A stretch of DNA of 64,000 bases. It comes from an uncultured Bacteroidales bacterium (GTDB lineage Bacteria > Bacteroidota > Bacteroidia > Bacteroidales > Muribaculaceae). A program made the position numbers and the translations under genes. The notes under the pieces are model-generated. The model worked only from the letters and a program-made list of their open reading frames with translations. It was not told the origin of the DNA and searched no databases. The stretch covers positions 62,001 to 126,000 of the forward strand of contig UQDU01000001.1 of NCBI GenBank assembly GCA_900539915.1, read 5' to 3'. Below, in pieces: positions 51,920 to 61,228 of the stretch; positions within the stretch are counted from its first letter, which is position 1, and each line of letters begins with the position of its first letter.

Positions 51920-53479
51920 ATGAAGCAAAACCACAAGAATCTGCTGACAGTCGCCGCTGTGGCTGTCATCGCTTCCGCAGGAACAATAGTTGCCATGAGA
52001 GCCACCGGTATGGGCACACAGTCATCACCGGCACAGTTCCAGGCCGATGTCACTGTAGCATCTCCTGACCGCGGCATCGTCCCCGTGTCTTCTCGCGGAG
52101 GTGTGCCGACAGACTTCACACAGGCAGCCGAGAGCACCATCAACGGTGTGGTCAGCATAAAGAGTTATGTCACTCCCCGACGTCAGCGCAACAGATACTA
52201 CGGTCAGCAACCCGACATGTTCGACGACCCGTTCTTTGAATTTTTCTTCGGGTCGCCGCGCCGACAGCAGCCGCGCCGACAGCAGCCTTCGGAATCCGAC
52301 AAGGACGGAGAGGAGGCTCAGCAGCAGCTCGGGCTCGGTTCAGGCGTGATTGTGACACCCGACGGATATATCGTGACCAACAATCATGTCATTGACGGAG
52401 CTGACCGCCTGGAAGTCACGCTCAACGACAACCGCACGTTTAATGCCCGTGTCATCGGCACTGACGACATGACCGACCTCGCCCTTATCAAGATAAGCGC
52501 CAACGAGCTTCCTGTCATCCCCATGGGCGACAGCGATGCCCTCAAAGTGGGCGAATGGGTTCTCGCCGTGGGCAATCCCTTCGGCTTGACCTCGACAGTC
52601 ACCGCCGGCATCGTAAGCGCCAAGGCTCGCAGCATCTCCGATGCCACCCACGCCCCGTCGATGGGCGTAGAGTCATACATCCAGACCGATGCAGCCGTCA
52701 ATCCGGGCAATTCCGGCGGAGCCCTTGTCAACCTCAACGGTGAGCTGGTGGGCATCAATACCGCCATCTACTCCCAGACAGGCAACTATGCCGGACACTC
52801 GTTTGCCATCCCGGCATCGCTCGTCAACAAAATCATAGGCGACATCAAGCAGTATGGAGCCGTGCAACGCGCATTCATAGGCATCACATTCCAGCCGCTG
52901 ACAGCGAAACTCGCCAAGGAAAAGGAGATAACCGCCGTCAATTCGGGTATCTATGTGGTGGAAGTGCAGCCTAACTCCGCCGCCGAGGACGGTGGCATCA
53001 AGTCCGGCGACGTAATCACCGCCATCAATGGAGTGCCGACCACCACCGACGCCCAGCTGCGCGGCCAGATCAACCGCTACAGCCCCGGTGATGAGATTAC
53101 AGTGGATTTCTACCGCAACAACAAGAAAGAAACCGCCAAGGTCAAACTGCTCAACCGCAGCGGCTCTACCTCTATAACACGCGCCGGCGACAGCAGCGAA
53201 CTCGGATGCACATTCGGCGAAGTCAAGGAGGAAACGCTCAAAGAGCTCCGCATATCCAGCGGCGTGGAAGTAACCAAGCTCACCGACGGCCTCTTCAAGA
53301 GCGCCGGCATCAAGACAGGCTACATCATCACCGCCGTCAACCAGCAGCCTGTGACATCAGGCAAAGACATAGAACGCCTGTATAAAGCAGCCATGCAAAG
53401 CGACAACAAGGTGCTCTTTATCACCGGCATCTATCCCACCGGCAAGCGCACGGCCTACGCCGTCAACCTTGACGAATAA
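51920..53479 (+). CDS. htrA: Periplasmic serine protease/chaperone of the DegP/HtrA (Do) family
   Basis: A 519-residue envelope quality-control protease. An N-terminal hydrophobic segment (LLTVAAVAVIASAGTIVAM) exports it. The trypsin-like domain has His156 (NNHVIDGAD), Asp186 (DMTDLALI) and Ser265 (NPGNSGGALVN). Two PDZ domains follow (from about residue 330, VEVQPNSAAEDGGIKSGDVI, and from about 430, SSGVEVTKLTDG by pattern). An Arg/Gln-rich loop (RRQQPRRQQPSES) lies before the catalytic core, in the position of the LA loop. A terminator hairpin follows at 53541-53570. Confidence 0.95.
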   Translation: MKQNHKNLLTVAAVAVIASAGTIVAMRATGMGTQSSPAQFQADVTVASPDRGIVPVSSRGGVPTDFTQAAESTINGVVSIKSYVTPRRQRNRYYGQQPDMFDDPFFEFFFGSPRRQQPRRQQPSESDKDGEEAQQQLGLGSGVIVTPDGYIVTNNHVIDGADRLEVTLNDNRTFNARVIGTDDMTDLALIKISANELPVIPMGDSDALKVGEWVLAVGNPFGLTSTVTAGIVSAKARSISDATHAPSMGVESYIQTDAAVNPGNSGGALVNLNGELVGINTAIYSQTGNYAGHSFAIPASLVNKIIGDIKQYGAVQRAFIGITFQPLTAKLAKEKEITAVNSGIYVVEVQPNSAAEDGGIKSGDVITAINGVPTTTDAQLRGQINRYSPGDEITVDFYRNNKKETAKVKLLNRSGSTSITRAGDSSELGCTFGEVKEETLKELRISSGVEVTKLTDGLFKSAGIKTGYIITAVNQQPVTSGKDIERLYKAAMQSDNKVLFITGIYPTGKRTAYAVNLDE

Positions 53480-53540
53480 CCCCCAACATTCTCCTCTCAA
53501 CTCTCAGGACGAAAACTGAACACACACATTTTTCTTCCAT

Positions 53541-53577
53541 GGCGGACATCCCACAATCGGGGTGTCCGCCTTCGTTT
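53541..53577 (+). terminator. Terminator of htrA
   Basis: GGCGGACA (from 53541) pairs with TGTCCGCC (ending 53570), extended by CCC/GGG pairing, and is followed by TTCGTTTT. Confidence 0.8.
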
Positions 53578-53674
53578 TACCTCCTTTATCTGGTATTTTA
53601 TCCTACAATACCGGATTGTATGGAATAAAATTCTGAATACGGGGCTTATAATGGACTGTATGGAGGATTATGGC

Positions 53675-53682
53675 TAAATTTG
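53675..53682 (+). promoter_or_regulatory. -7 element of metF
   Basis: TAAATTTG, 30 bases before the ATG at 53713. The -33 element is unclear. Confidence 0.5.
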
Positions 53683-53712
53683 CCGACGGATAAATGACTC
53701 ACGATACTCACT

Positions 53713-54693
53713 ATGATACAGCATGACATATTGGAGGAGATTGCTTCGGGACAACCGGGATTCTCATTTGAGGTACTTCCGCCGCTCAAGGGCAAAAGCA
53801 TCGCCACACTTTTTGACAATGTAGGACGACTTATGCCCTACCGTCCCCGTTATGTCAATATCACGACCCACCGCAGCGAACTCGTGTACAAGAGCGTGCA
53901 GGGAGGATTATATGAACGTGTGTCAGAGAGATCACGCCCGGGCACTGTGGCCGTGGCGGCTGCGATACAAAACCGATTCAACATACCGGCCGTGCCCCAC
54001 ATAATATGCAGCGGCTACAGCGCACGCGAGACGGAATATGCGCTCATAGACCTCAGTTTTCTCGGCATCAACAATCTGCTGCTTCTGCGAGGCGACAAAG
54101 CCAAGCATGAACCGCGCTTCATCCCCGACCCGGCCGGATACTCCCATGCCTCCGAACTCCAGCAGCAGGTCAATACATTTAACGACGGTGTGATGCTTGA
54201 CGGCACCGCTTTTGAACTTGAGGAGGGATTCAAATTCTCTTACGGCGTGGCCGGCTACCCGGAGAAGCACGAGGAATCGCCTAACACCGACACTGACCTG
54301 CGCTGGCTCAAGCATAAAGTGGACCAGGGGGCATCATACATAGTCACACAGCTGTTTTTTGACAACGATAAATTCTACCGCTTTGTGGCTGCATGCCGCG
54401 ATGCCGGTATCACCGTACCTATCATCCCCGGCATAAAGCCCATAGTAAACCTCAACCAGCTGACTGTGCTCCCAAAGACTTTCAAGGTTGACATCCCCGA
54501 CGGACTTGTGAAGATGCTGAGCCACTGCACAGACAACGTGCAGGCCAAAGAGGCCGGAGTAGAGTGGGCAATCCGCCAGAGCCGCGACCTGATAGACCAC
54601 GGCTACACCCACATCCACTACTACAGCCACAATGCCGCCGCAAGCGTCGTAAAGATAGTGGAAAGCGTGTTTGGCACATCAGCCAATGGCTAA
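53713..54693 (+). CDS. metF: 5,10-methylenetetrahydrofolate reductase
   Basis: A 326-residue flavoprotein TIM barrel that makes 5-methyl-THF for methionine synthesis. Family features: FSFEVLPPLKGKS (the conserved Glu), YVNITTHRSE, the folate/FAD region LRGDK in NLLLLRGDKAKHEPRF, YPEKHEESP and QLFFDNDKFYRFV. It is longer than E. coli MetF because of a loop near residues 135-160. No methionine biosynthesis neighbour or riboswitch was seen. Confidence 0.94.
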   Translation: MIQHDILEEIASGQPGFSFEVLPPLKGKSIATLFDNVGRLMPYRPRYVNITTHRSELVYKSVQGGLYERVSERSRPGTVAVAAAIQNRFNIPAVPHIICSGYSARETEYALIDLSFLGINNLLLLRGDKAKHEPRFIPDPAGYSHASELQQQVNTFNDGVMLDGTAFELEEGFKFSYGVAGYPEKHEESPNTDTDLRWLKHKVDQGASYIVTQLFFDNDKFYRFVAACRDAGITVPIIPGIKPIVNLNQLTVLPKTFKVDIPDGLVKMLSHCTDNVQAKEAGVEWAIRQSRDLIDHGYTHIHYYSHNAAASVVKIVESVFGTSANG

Positions 54694-54791
54694 AAAACGT
54701 TGTCAGATATAATAAATGCCGTAATAATGAGTTAATAATATTGAGGTCCGTATGCGGACCCGACAAACTCATTATCCATATATTTCACCAC

Positions 54792-56003
54792 ATGGCATTT
54801 CGCAAGACGATTCTCGCTCTGACAGCTGCGGCTCTCATCAGCCCGGCCGCTCTCCAGGGCAGGGATCTCGCCGACAAAGGCGACGACATACAAGACATCA
54901 ACCCTATCACTACCGGCGTTGCCTCGCTCCGCATCTCCCCTGACGCGCGAGGAGCATCAATGGGCGAACTCGGTGCGGCTACCGACCCCGATGCCAATGC
55001 CCAGTACTGGAACTCCTCTAAATACGCATTCGCCTACTCGCAGGGAGCCATCTCAATCAACTACGTGCCCTGGCTCCGCAAGATAGTCAATGACATCTAT
55101 CTGGCATCTGTGTCAGGCTACTGGAAAATCGGCTCACAGGACCTCCAGGCTGTCAGTGCCAGTCTGCGCTACTTCTCGTTAGGCGAAGTGACCGTCGGCA
55201 ACAACCAGGCCACCATCAGCCCCTACGAGATGTCGTTTGACCTCGGCTACTCGCGCAAGCTCTCGAACAAATACTCCATGGGCATAGTGTTCCGCTACAT
55301 CTACTCAGCCATGGGCTATGACAACACCGGCCAGGAAGCCAACTCGATAGGCGCATCGGCATTTGCCGCCGACATCAACGGATACTTCACCTACTACCCC
55401 ATCATCGGGCGCAACGAGTGCCAGTGGTCATGGGGTTGGAACATCTCCAACATCGGCTCCAAGCTCAAATACGAAGGCCAACAGGCAGCTTTCCTTCCGG
55501 CCAACCTGCGTATCGGCACGGCATTCACTTTCCCTCTCGCCGACTACCATAACCTGACATTCGGACTCGACCTCAACAAGCTCCTTGTCCCGGCCAAGCC
55601 GCGTGCACAGGACTTCGTCAACGAGGACGGTTCGACCAACGAGGAGGCATATCGCGAAGCCGAACAGGAGTGGGAAGACATGTCATCGTTCAAGGGCATT
55701 TTCAAATCGTTTGGCAAAGGCTACAGCGGCAAAAACGAGTTTTTCAAGGAGATAACCCTGTCGCTCGGAGCCGAATATGCCTACAACGACCAGTTTTTCT
55801 TCCGCGCCGGTTATTTCTACGAGCACCCCACCAAGGGCAACCGCCAGTATTTCAATGTCGGTGCCGGCTTCGCCATCAGCGCGTTCAAACTCGACGCATG
55901 CTACACAGTGGCCACCGCCGCCAACTCCCCTCTGGACCAGACCCTGAGATTCTCGCTCACATTTGACGTGGACGGACTCAAAGGTCTGCTCGGAAAACGA
56001 TAA
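54792..56003 (+). CDS. porV: Type IX secretion system outer-membrane protein PorV (LptO)
   Basis: A 403-residue outer-membrane beta-barrel. Start ATG 54792 ([23 protein letters not shown], a signal peptide). Family signature: [39 protein letters not shown] and [12 protein letters not shown]. The C-terminus ends in [17 protein letters not shown]. PorV shuttles T9SS cargo from the translocon to the attachment complex. It is followed closely by ispF. With porQ it shows that the organism carries a T9SS. Confidence 0.92.
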   Translation: MAFRKTILALTAAALISPAALQGRDLADKGDDIQDINPITTGVASLRISPDARGASMGELGAATDPDANAQYWNSSKYAFAYSQGAISINYVPWLRKIVNDIYLASVSGYWKIGSQDLQAVSASLRYFSLGEVTVGNNQATISPYEMSFDLGYSRKLSNKYSMGIVFRYIYSAMGYDNTGQEANSIGASAFAADINGYFTYYPIIGRNECQWSWGWNISNIGSKLKYEGQQAAFLPANLRIGTAFTFPLADYHNLTFGLDLNKLLVPAKPRAQDFVNEDGSTNEEAYREAEQEWEDMSSFKGIFKSFGKGYSGKNEFFKEITLSLGAEYAYNDQFFFRAGYFYEHPTKGNRQYFNVGAGFAISAFKLDACYTVATAANSPLDQTLRFSLTFDVDGLKGLLGKR

Positions 56004-56044
56004 CCGCCCCTCTTTTTCTCCATCCGACCTACCTGTATCTGCCT

Positions 56045-56536
56045 ATGAAAGCTCCATCCATCCGCATCGGACAAGGATTTGACGTACACGCATTTGCCAC
56101 AGACCGCGAGCTGTGGCTTTGCGGCGTAAATATACCCCATGACCGCGGTCTGCTCGGCCACAGCGATGCCGATGTGGCACTCCACGCGCTGTGCGATGCC
56201 CTGCTCGGAGCCGCGTCACTGCGTGACATCGGATACCACTTCCCCGACACCGATCCGCGCTACAAGGGGGCCGACAGCCGCGTGCTGCTCCGCGAGGTGA
56301 CGGGTCTGTTGGCCGCGAAAGGCTTCCACGTCGGCAATGTCGACGTGACCATCATGGCGCAGAAGCCCAAACTCCTCCCCTATATCCCTCAGATGGCCGC
56401 AACCATAGCCGAGGATTTAGGCATAGACGCAGACAGCGTATCAGTCAAGGCCACCACCACCGAGCGGCTCGGATTCACAGGCCGCGAGGAGGGTATTGCA
56501 GCCATGGCTGTAGCATTAATATACCGCCGGGACTGA
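56045..56536 (+). CDS. ispF: 2-C-methyl-D-erythritol 2,4-cyclodiphosphate synthase
   Basis: A 163-residue zinc enzyme of the MEP isoprenoid pathway. The metal ligands are in GQGFDVHAF (DxH) and [14 protein letters not shown] (His); [14 protein letters not shown] and [19 protein letters not shown] are diagnostic. It sits 41 bases after porV and 21 bases before a ferredoxin-type membrane protein gene, probably one operon. Confidence 0.96.
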   Translation: MKAPSIRIGQGFDVHAFATDRELWLCGVNIPHDRGLLGHSDADVALHALCDALLGAASLRDIGYHFPDTDPRYKGADSRVLLREVTGLLAAKGFHVGNVDVTIMAQKPKLLPYIPQMAATIAEDLGIDADSVSVKATTTERLGFTGREEGIAAMAVALIYRRD

Positions 56537-56557
56537 CCGCCAGTCCTCGTCATCCCG

Positions 56558-57457
56558 ATGAAGAAATCCAGGCTCAAAATCATACGCATCACAGTTTCGT
56601 CAGTGATACTGATATCGCTGACGTTGCTGTTTTCGGTGCCTACAGCGTGGATATGCGCCCATCTCCAGGGCTTACAGACCATCCAGTGGCTTCCGGCGGC
56701 CATGACGTTTTCGATGACGATATGTATTTCATGGCTCGTGGTGACGCTGTTATTCGGGCGAATCTACTGTTCGAGTGTCTGTCCCTTAGGCACGTTGCAG
56801 GATGTCTGCGCCCACTTAGGATGCCGGTCACGCGCCAAGGGCATCACACACGGATGGTACCACTACCGTCAGCCCTTCACGGTGCTGCGCAATGCCGTTG
56901 TCATCCTGACATTTGTCAGTCTGCTTGTAGGCATCACTTTCATAGCCTCGTTCATTGACCCGAGCAGCATATTCGGACGTGCCTGTTCCAACATACTCTA
57001 CCCTGCCATACACGGCACTCCCCCCTGGCTGATCGGCTCGGTGTTGGGATTCATCCTGTCGTTATGTATGATAGCGGTGGTAAGCGTCATGTCATGGAAA
57101 CGCGGACGCATGTGGTGCAACACATTCTGCCCCGTGGGCACCGCCTTAGGATATGTCAGCCGCCACTCGGTCATGCGCATCGACATCGACACCGACCGCT
57201 GCACCCAGTGCCGCAAATGTGAATACGTGTGCAAAGCGGAGTGCATCGACCTTACATCACATGTAGTGGACGGTTCGCGATGCATCAACTGCTTCAACTG
57301 CCTGAGTGTCTGCGACGACGATGCCATACACTACACCTACACACGCAAGCAGCTGTCCATCCCCATGATGCAGAAAATCAACGATGCAAAGACAGCCGCC
57401 ACCATCGACCGTCCTGCCCCGGCATCTACGATGCGATGCCCTCGCACTTCCAAGTAA
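56558..57457 (+). CDS. Polyferredoxin-type membrane protein (NapH/CcoG-like)
   Basis: A 299-residue inner-membrane electron-transfer protein. Several membrane spans alternate with two conserved CxxxCP motifs (YCSSVCPLG and WCNTFCPVG). The C-terminus has two [4Fe-4S] ferredoxin motifs (CTQCRKCEYVCKAEC and CINCFNCLSVC). This layout fits NapH-like quinol-linked redox proteins. No nitrate reductase or rnf genes are nearby, so the partner is unknown. Confidence 0.87.
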   Translation: MKKSRLKIIRITVSSVILISLTLLFSVPTAWICAHLQGLQTIQWLPAAMTFSMTICISWLVVTLLFGRIYCSSVCPLGTLQDVCAHLGCRSRAKGITHGWYHYRQPFTVLRNAVVILTFVSLLVGITFIASFIDPSSIFGRACSNILYPAIHGTPPWLIGSVLGFILSLCMIAVVSVMSWKRGRMWCNTFCPVGTALGYVSRHSVMRIDIDTDRCTQCRKCEYVCKAECIDLTSHVVDGSRCINCFNCLSVCDDDAIHYTYTRKQLSIPMMQKINDAKTAATIDRPAPASTMRCPRTSK

Positions 57458-57610
57458 TCACATACGGGATACGCTCCCACTGCGTAAGTGACACGAGCCT
57501 GATGGTCCGGCGGTCACTGCATACCTGTGGATAATCTTGATGATGAAATCTTAACAAAAGCCAAAAGTTGGTGTGCGTCATGCAAATTTAGCTTATGCGT
57601 GGGAGGGATG

Positions 57611-57642
57611 TTGGGCAAGCTCAATAAAAAATCGTAAATTTG
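57611..57642 (+). promoter_or_regulatory. Promoter of ftsY-rimO
   Basis: TTG (57611-57613), a 21-base spacer and TAAATTTG (57635-57642). An in-frame start at 57640 would fall inside the -7 box, so the ATG at 57691 is correct. Confidence 0.7.
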
Positions 57643-57690
57643 CAGTCCTTATTATCCCAACGTACACTTCAGAACATCAATATCTCCCCA

Positions 57691-58662
57691 ATGGGTTTCT
57701 TCAAGAATATATTTTCAAAAGAAAAGAAAGAGACGCTTGACCGCGGACTTGAAAAGTCAAAGAAGAGCGTATTTGAAAAAATATCCCGTGCCGTAGCCGG
57801 TAAAAGCAAAATAGATGATGATGTGCTCGACGACCTCGAGGAAGCATTCATAACATCTGATGTCGGCACCGACACAACGCTTAAAATCATAGACCGCATA
57901 CAGAAGCGTGTGGCCAGTGACAAGTATGTCACCACTTCGGAGCTTAACGACCTGCTGTGTGACGAAATATCCGAAATGCTCGCTTCGAGCGGCGACGAAA
58001 GCGCGACACCCGATTTTTCCGTTCCACAGGGACATAAGCCCCACGTAATCATGGTGGTAGGCGTCAACGGTGTGGGCAAGACCACCACCATAGGCAAATT
58101 GGCCGCGCACTTCAAGCGTGCCGGCAACAAGGTCATGCTCGGGGCTGCCGACACCTTCCGTGCAGCCGCCGTGGAGCAGCTCGACATATGGGGTCAGCGT
58201 GCCGGAGTGCCCGTAATCAAGCAGAAGATGGGCAGCGACCCGGCATCGGTGGCTTTCGACACTCTCCAGAGCGCCAAGGCCAATGATGTCGACGTGGTTA
58301 TCATCGATACCGCCGGACGTCTCCACAACAAGAAGGGCCTGATGGACGAGCTCACCAAAATCCGCAACGTCATGCAGAAGATAGTACCCGATGCTCCTCA
58401 TGAGGTGCTGCTGGTGCTTGACGGTTCCACAGGACAGAACGCTTTTGAACAGGCCAAACAGTTCGTGGCCGCCACCCAGGTCAACGAGCTGGCCATCACC
58501 AAACTTGACGGCACAGCCAAGGGCGGCGTGGTCATAGGCATAAGCGACCAGTTTAACATACCTGTCAAATATATAGGCCTCGGCGAAGGCATAGATGACC
58601 TTCAGGTATTTGACAAGCAGGAATTTGTACGCTCACTTTTCGGCAAAGGCAACAAGGAGTGA
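57691..58662 (+). CDS. ftsY: Signal recognition particle receptor FtsY
   Basis: A 323-residue SRP GTPase that targets membrane proteins to SecYEG. The N-terminal amphipathic segment MGFFKNIFSKEKKE has no long acidic A domain, as is usual outside Proteobacteria. NG-domain motifs: GVNGVGKTTTIGKLA, DTFRAAAVEQL, DTAGRLHNK, TKLDGTAKGG and GLGEGIDDLQVFD. The stop overlaps the rimO GTG start (GTGA). Confidence 0.96.
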   Translation: MGFFKNIFSKEKKETLDRGLEKSKKSVFEKISRAVAGKSKIDDDVLDDLEEAFITSDVGTDTTLKIIDRIQKRVASDKYVTTSELNDLLCDEISEMLASSGDESATPDFSVPQGHKPHVIMVVGVNGVGKTTTIGKLAAHFKRAGNKVMLGAADTFRAAAVEQLDIWGQRAGVPVIKQKMGSDPASVAFDTLQSAKANDVDVVIIDTAGRLHNKKGLMDELTKIRNVMQKIVPDAPHEVLLVLDGSTGQNAFEQAKQFVAATQVNELAITKLDGTAKGGVVIGISDQFNIPVKYIGLGEGIDDLQVFDKQEFVRSLFGKGNKE

Positions 58663-59972
58663 AGCGACGTCCAGTAGATATTATCAGCTTAGGATGCTCC
58701 AAAAACCTTGTGGACTCCGAGAGGTTGATGAAGATGCTCCGCGATGCCGGGTGTGAAGTGAGGTTTGACCACGACATACCTGACGGCAAGAGCGACATAG
58801 CCATCATCAACACATGCGGATTCATAGGCGATGCCAAGGAGGAAAGCATCGACACCATCATGTCATGGGTCGGTGCCAAAGGCCGTGGCATGGTCAAGAA
58901 GATATATGTCATGGGGTGCCTGTCAGAGCGATATAAGTCCGAACTGACCTCCGAGATACCCGAAGTGGATGGATGGTACGGCAAATTTGACTGGCCCGGC
59001 ATAGTGGCCGACATCTCCAAGGGCGCGCCAGGCGCGGCATCATATGACCGCGTCATCACCACCCCCAGCCACCACGCATATCTGAAGATAGCCGAAGGGT
59101 GCAACCGCTTCTGCGCATTCTGCGCCATCCCGCTGATCACCGGACGCTATAAATCGCGTCCTATAGACGAAATCACCGACGAAGCGAAGATGCTCGTCAG
59201 CCGCGGAGTCAGCGAATTGAACGTCATAGCCCAGGACCTCTCAGCCTACGGCACTGACCTCTATGGACGCCATGCCCTGGCCGAACTGACAGAGCGTCTG
59301 GCACAAATCGACGGCGTGCGCCGCATCCGCCTCCACTATGCTTATCCATCGGATTTCCCTATGGATGTGCTTGATGTGATGGCCCGCTACCCCAATGTCT
59401 GCAACTACATAGACATAGCCCTGCAGCACATATCGGACCCGGTGCTGAAAAACATGCGCCGTCATATCGATGCAAAATCCACCCGGGAGCTGCTCGCCGA
59501 GATGCGCCGCCGCGTGCCCGGGCTACATATACGCACCACCCTCATGGTGGGTTTCCCCGGCGAGGGAGAGACCGAGTTTGACGAGCTGATGGATTTCGTG
59601 CGCGAGCAACGGTTTGAGCGCATGGGAGCTTTCGCCTACTGCGAGGAAGACGACACCTATGCGGCCAAGACCTACGAAGACACCATACCCGACGATGTCA
59701 AGCAGTCACGCCTTGACCGTCTCATGGCCCTTCAGGAATCCATATCAGAGGAGATACAGCAGTCAAAGGTAGGGACTGCCGTAGAGGTGGTCATAGACAG
59801 CCACGATGACGAATATTACATAGGGCGCACCGAGTGGGACTCTCCCGAAGTGGACCCCAACGTGCTCATACCGCGCACCCGGGGGCTGACACTCCGCCCG
59901 GGCCAATATGTCAAAGTACACATTGACGAAGCCCTCCCGTTTGAACTCATAGGACACGTAGCAGAAGATTGA
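58659..59972 (+). CDS. rimO: Ribosomal protein S12 methylthiotransferase RimO
   Basis: A 437-residue radical SAM enzyme that methylthiolates Asp in ribosomal protein S12. UPF0004 domain Cys: SLGCSKN, NTCGF and GCLSERY; radical SAM motif GCNRFCAFC; TRAM domain at the C-terminus. The start is GTG 58659, overlapping the ftsY stop, and the sequence begins at the expected family position. Confidence 0.95.
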   Translation: MKRRPVDIISLGCSKNLVDSERLMKMLRDAGCEVRFDHDIPDGKSDIAIINTCGFIGDAKEESIDTIMSWVGAKGRGMVKKIYVMGCLSERYKSELTSEIPEVDGWYGKFDWPGIVADISKGAPGAASYDRVITTPSHHAYLKIAEGCNRFCAFCAIPLITGRYKSRPIDEITDEAKMLVSRGVSELNVIAQDLSAYGTDLYGRHALAELTERLAQIDGVRRIRLHYAYPSDFPMDVLDVMARYPNVCNYIDIALQHISDPVLKNMRRHIDAKSTRELLAEMRRRVPGLHIRTTLMVGFPGEGETEFDELMDFVREQRFERMGAFAYCEEDDTYAAKTYEDTIPDDVKQSRLDRLMALQESISEEIQQSKVGTAVEVVIDSHDDEYYIGRTEWDSPEVDPNVLIPRTRGLTLRPGQYVKVHIDEALPFELIGHVAED

Positions 59973-59980
59973 CGACAGAG

Positions 59981-61201
59981 ATGAAGACTCCAAGCATATC
60001 AGCGGTGACCCGACAGGCCGTGGACAAATGTCTGCGGCAGAATATCCCGTTTGCGCTCTATGCAGCCCCCGGCTCTGACCACTACGCATTCATGGCATCC
60101 TCGCCCACTGACGAGGAATATCTCAACGACTATGACAGTGCCGAAGGAGCTTTTGAAATCTCATTTTTCGCCCACTCCAACCCTGCGCCCATCGTAATAC
60201 TCCCCCGATACAGCGCAGCCGATGTGCTCGCCCTTAATGACAACATACAGTATCCGGGGGCTGACACTTACCCTGCCATGCAGTCGACATCAGCCATCGC
60301 CTACATGGCTCAGGTCCACGAATTGGCCAAAGCGACACGTCTGATGCACGGGAAGGTGGTATTGTCACGCATCATTGCCGGCAAGACACAGGGGCCCGCC
60401 CCGGTTGACGTAGCGATGAAATATTTCGAGGGGCAGCAAGACACCCTGCGTTACATGTTTTTCACCCAGGAAACAGGCCTGTGGATAGGCGCGACCCCCG
60501 AACTGCTCGTAAGCTTCAGACCTACAGGCACTCCTGACGGTCGCGGCCGGATCACGACGATGGCACTCGCCGGTACACGGTCCCACTCATCAGGCTCGGC
60601 AGATGACGCATGGGATGACAAGAACGTGGCCGAACAGCAGTTTGTAAGCCAGCATATCTCCACCTGTCTCCACGAGGCCGGATTAGACACCGTAGAGACC
60701 CGAAACTCCACGCTGCGACTCAAAAACGTGGAGCATATATGCTCCATGTTTACAACCGAAGGCTCTGCGGAGCAAGCCTTGAAACTTCGCGAAGACCTTG
60801 ACCCGACACCTGCGGTAGGAGGCTATCCGACAGACACCGCCATCGAGATGATAAGCTACTTCGAGACCCACGAACGCCTCTGCTATGCCGGCACCATCAA
60901 CATACGCGACACTTCAGGCCCGGGATTCAGCACATATGTCAACCTGCGCAGCATGCTTATCGCGCCCGAGAGCGACAGCGACTACCGCACCGCCATCCGC
61001 TACAACATATATGTAGGCGGCGGCATCACAGCATCATCAAAGCCCGAATCGGAGTGGCTCGAGACAGCCGAAAAAGCATCCCTGATGCTTGACGCGCTCT
61101 CTTGCAGCGGCAACGATTCCAACCCGGCGAAAACTACACTCTACGACCAAATAAACATAGAAACACAGGAACCGTCATTCTCTCCGTCAGGTCCCTTCTG
61201 A
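59981..61201 (+). CDS. menF: Isochorismate synthase (MenF/EntC family)
   Basis: A 406-residue chorismate-binding enzyme, making isochorismate for menaquinone. Motifs: GKVVLSRI, WIGATPELLVSF, TMALAGTR, EHICSMFTT and PTPAVGGYPTD, and the metal Glu in YFETHERLCYAGTI. The ATG at 59981 is preferred over a TTG four codons earlier that overlaps the rimO stop. Menaquinone is the main quinone of Bacteroidales, so MenF is the likelier role. No other men gene is within the window. Confidence 0.88.
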   Translation: MKTPSISAVTRQAVDKCLRQNIPFALYAAPGSDHYAFMASSPTDEEYLNDYDSAEGAFEISFFAHSNPAPIVILPRYSAADVLALNDNIQYPGADTYPAMQSTSAIAYMAQVHELAKATRLMHGKVVLSRIIAGKTQGPAPVDVAMKYFEGQQDTLRYMFFTQETGLWIGATPELLVSFRPTGTPDGRGRITTMALAGTRSHSSGSADDAWDDKNVAEQQFVSQHISTCLHEAGLDTVETRNSTLRLKNVEHICSMFTTEGSAEQALKLREDLDPTPAVGGYPTDTAIEMISYFETHERLCYAGTINIRDTSGPGFSTYVNLRSMLIAPESDSDYRTAIRYNIYVGGGITASSKPESEWLETAEKASLMLDALSCSGNDSNPAKTTLYDQINIETQEPSFSPSGPF

Positions 61202-61228
61202 GCATTTTGCAAAGCTGATACAATAGAC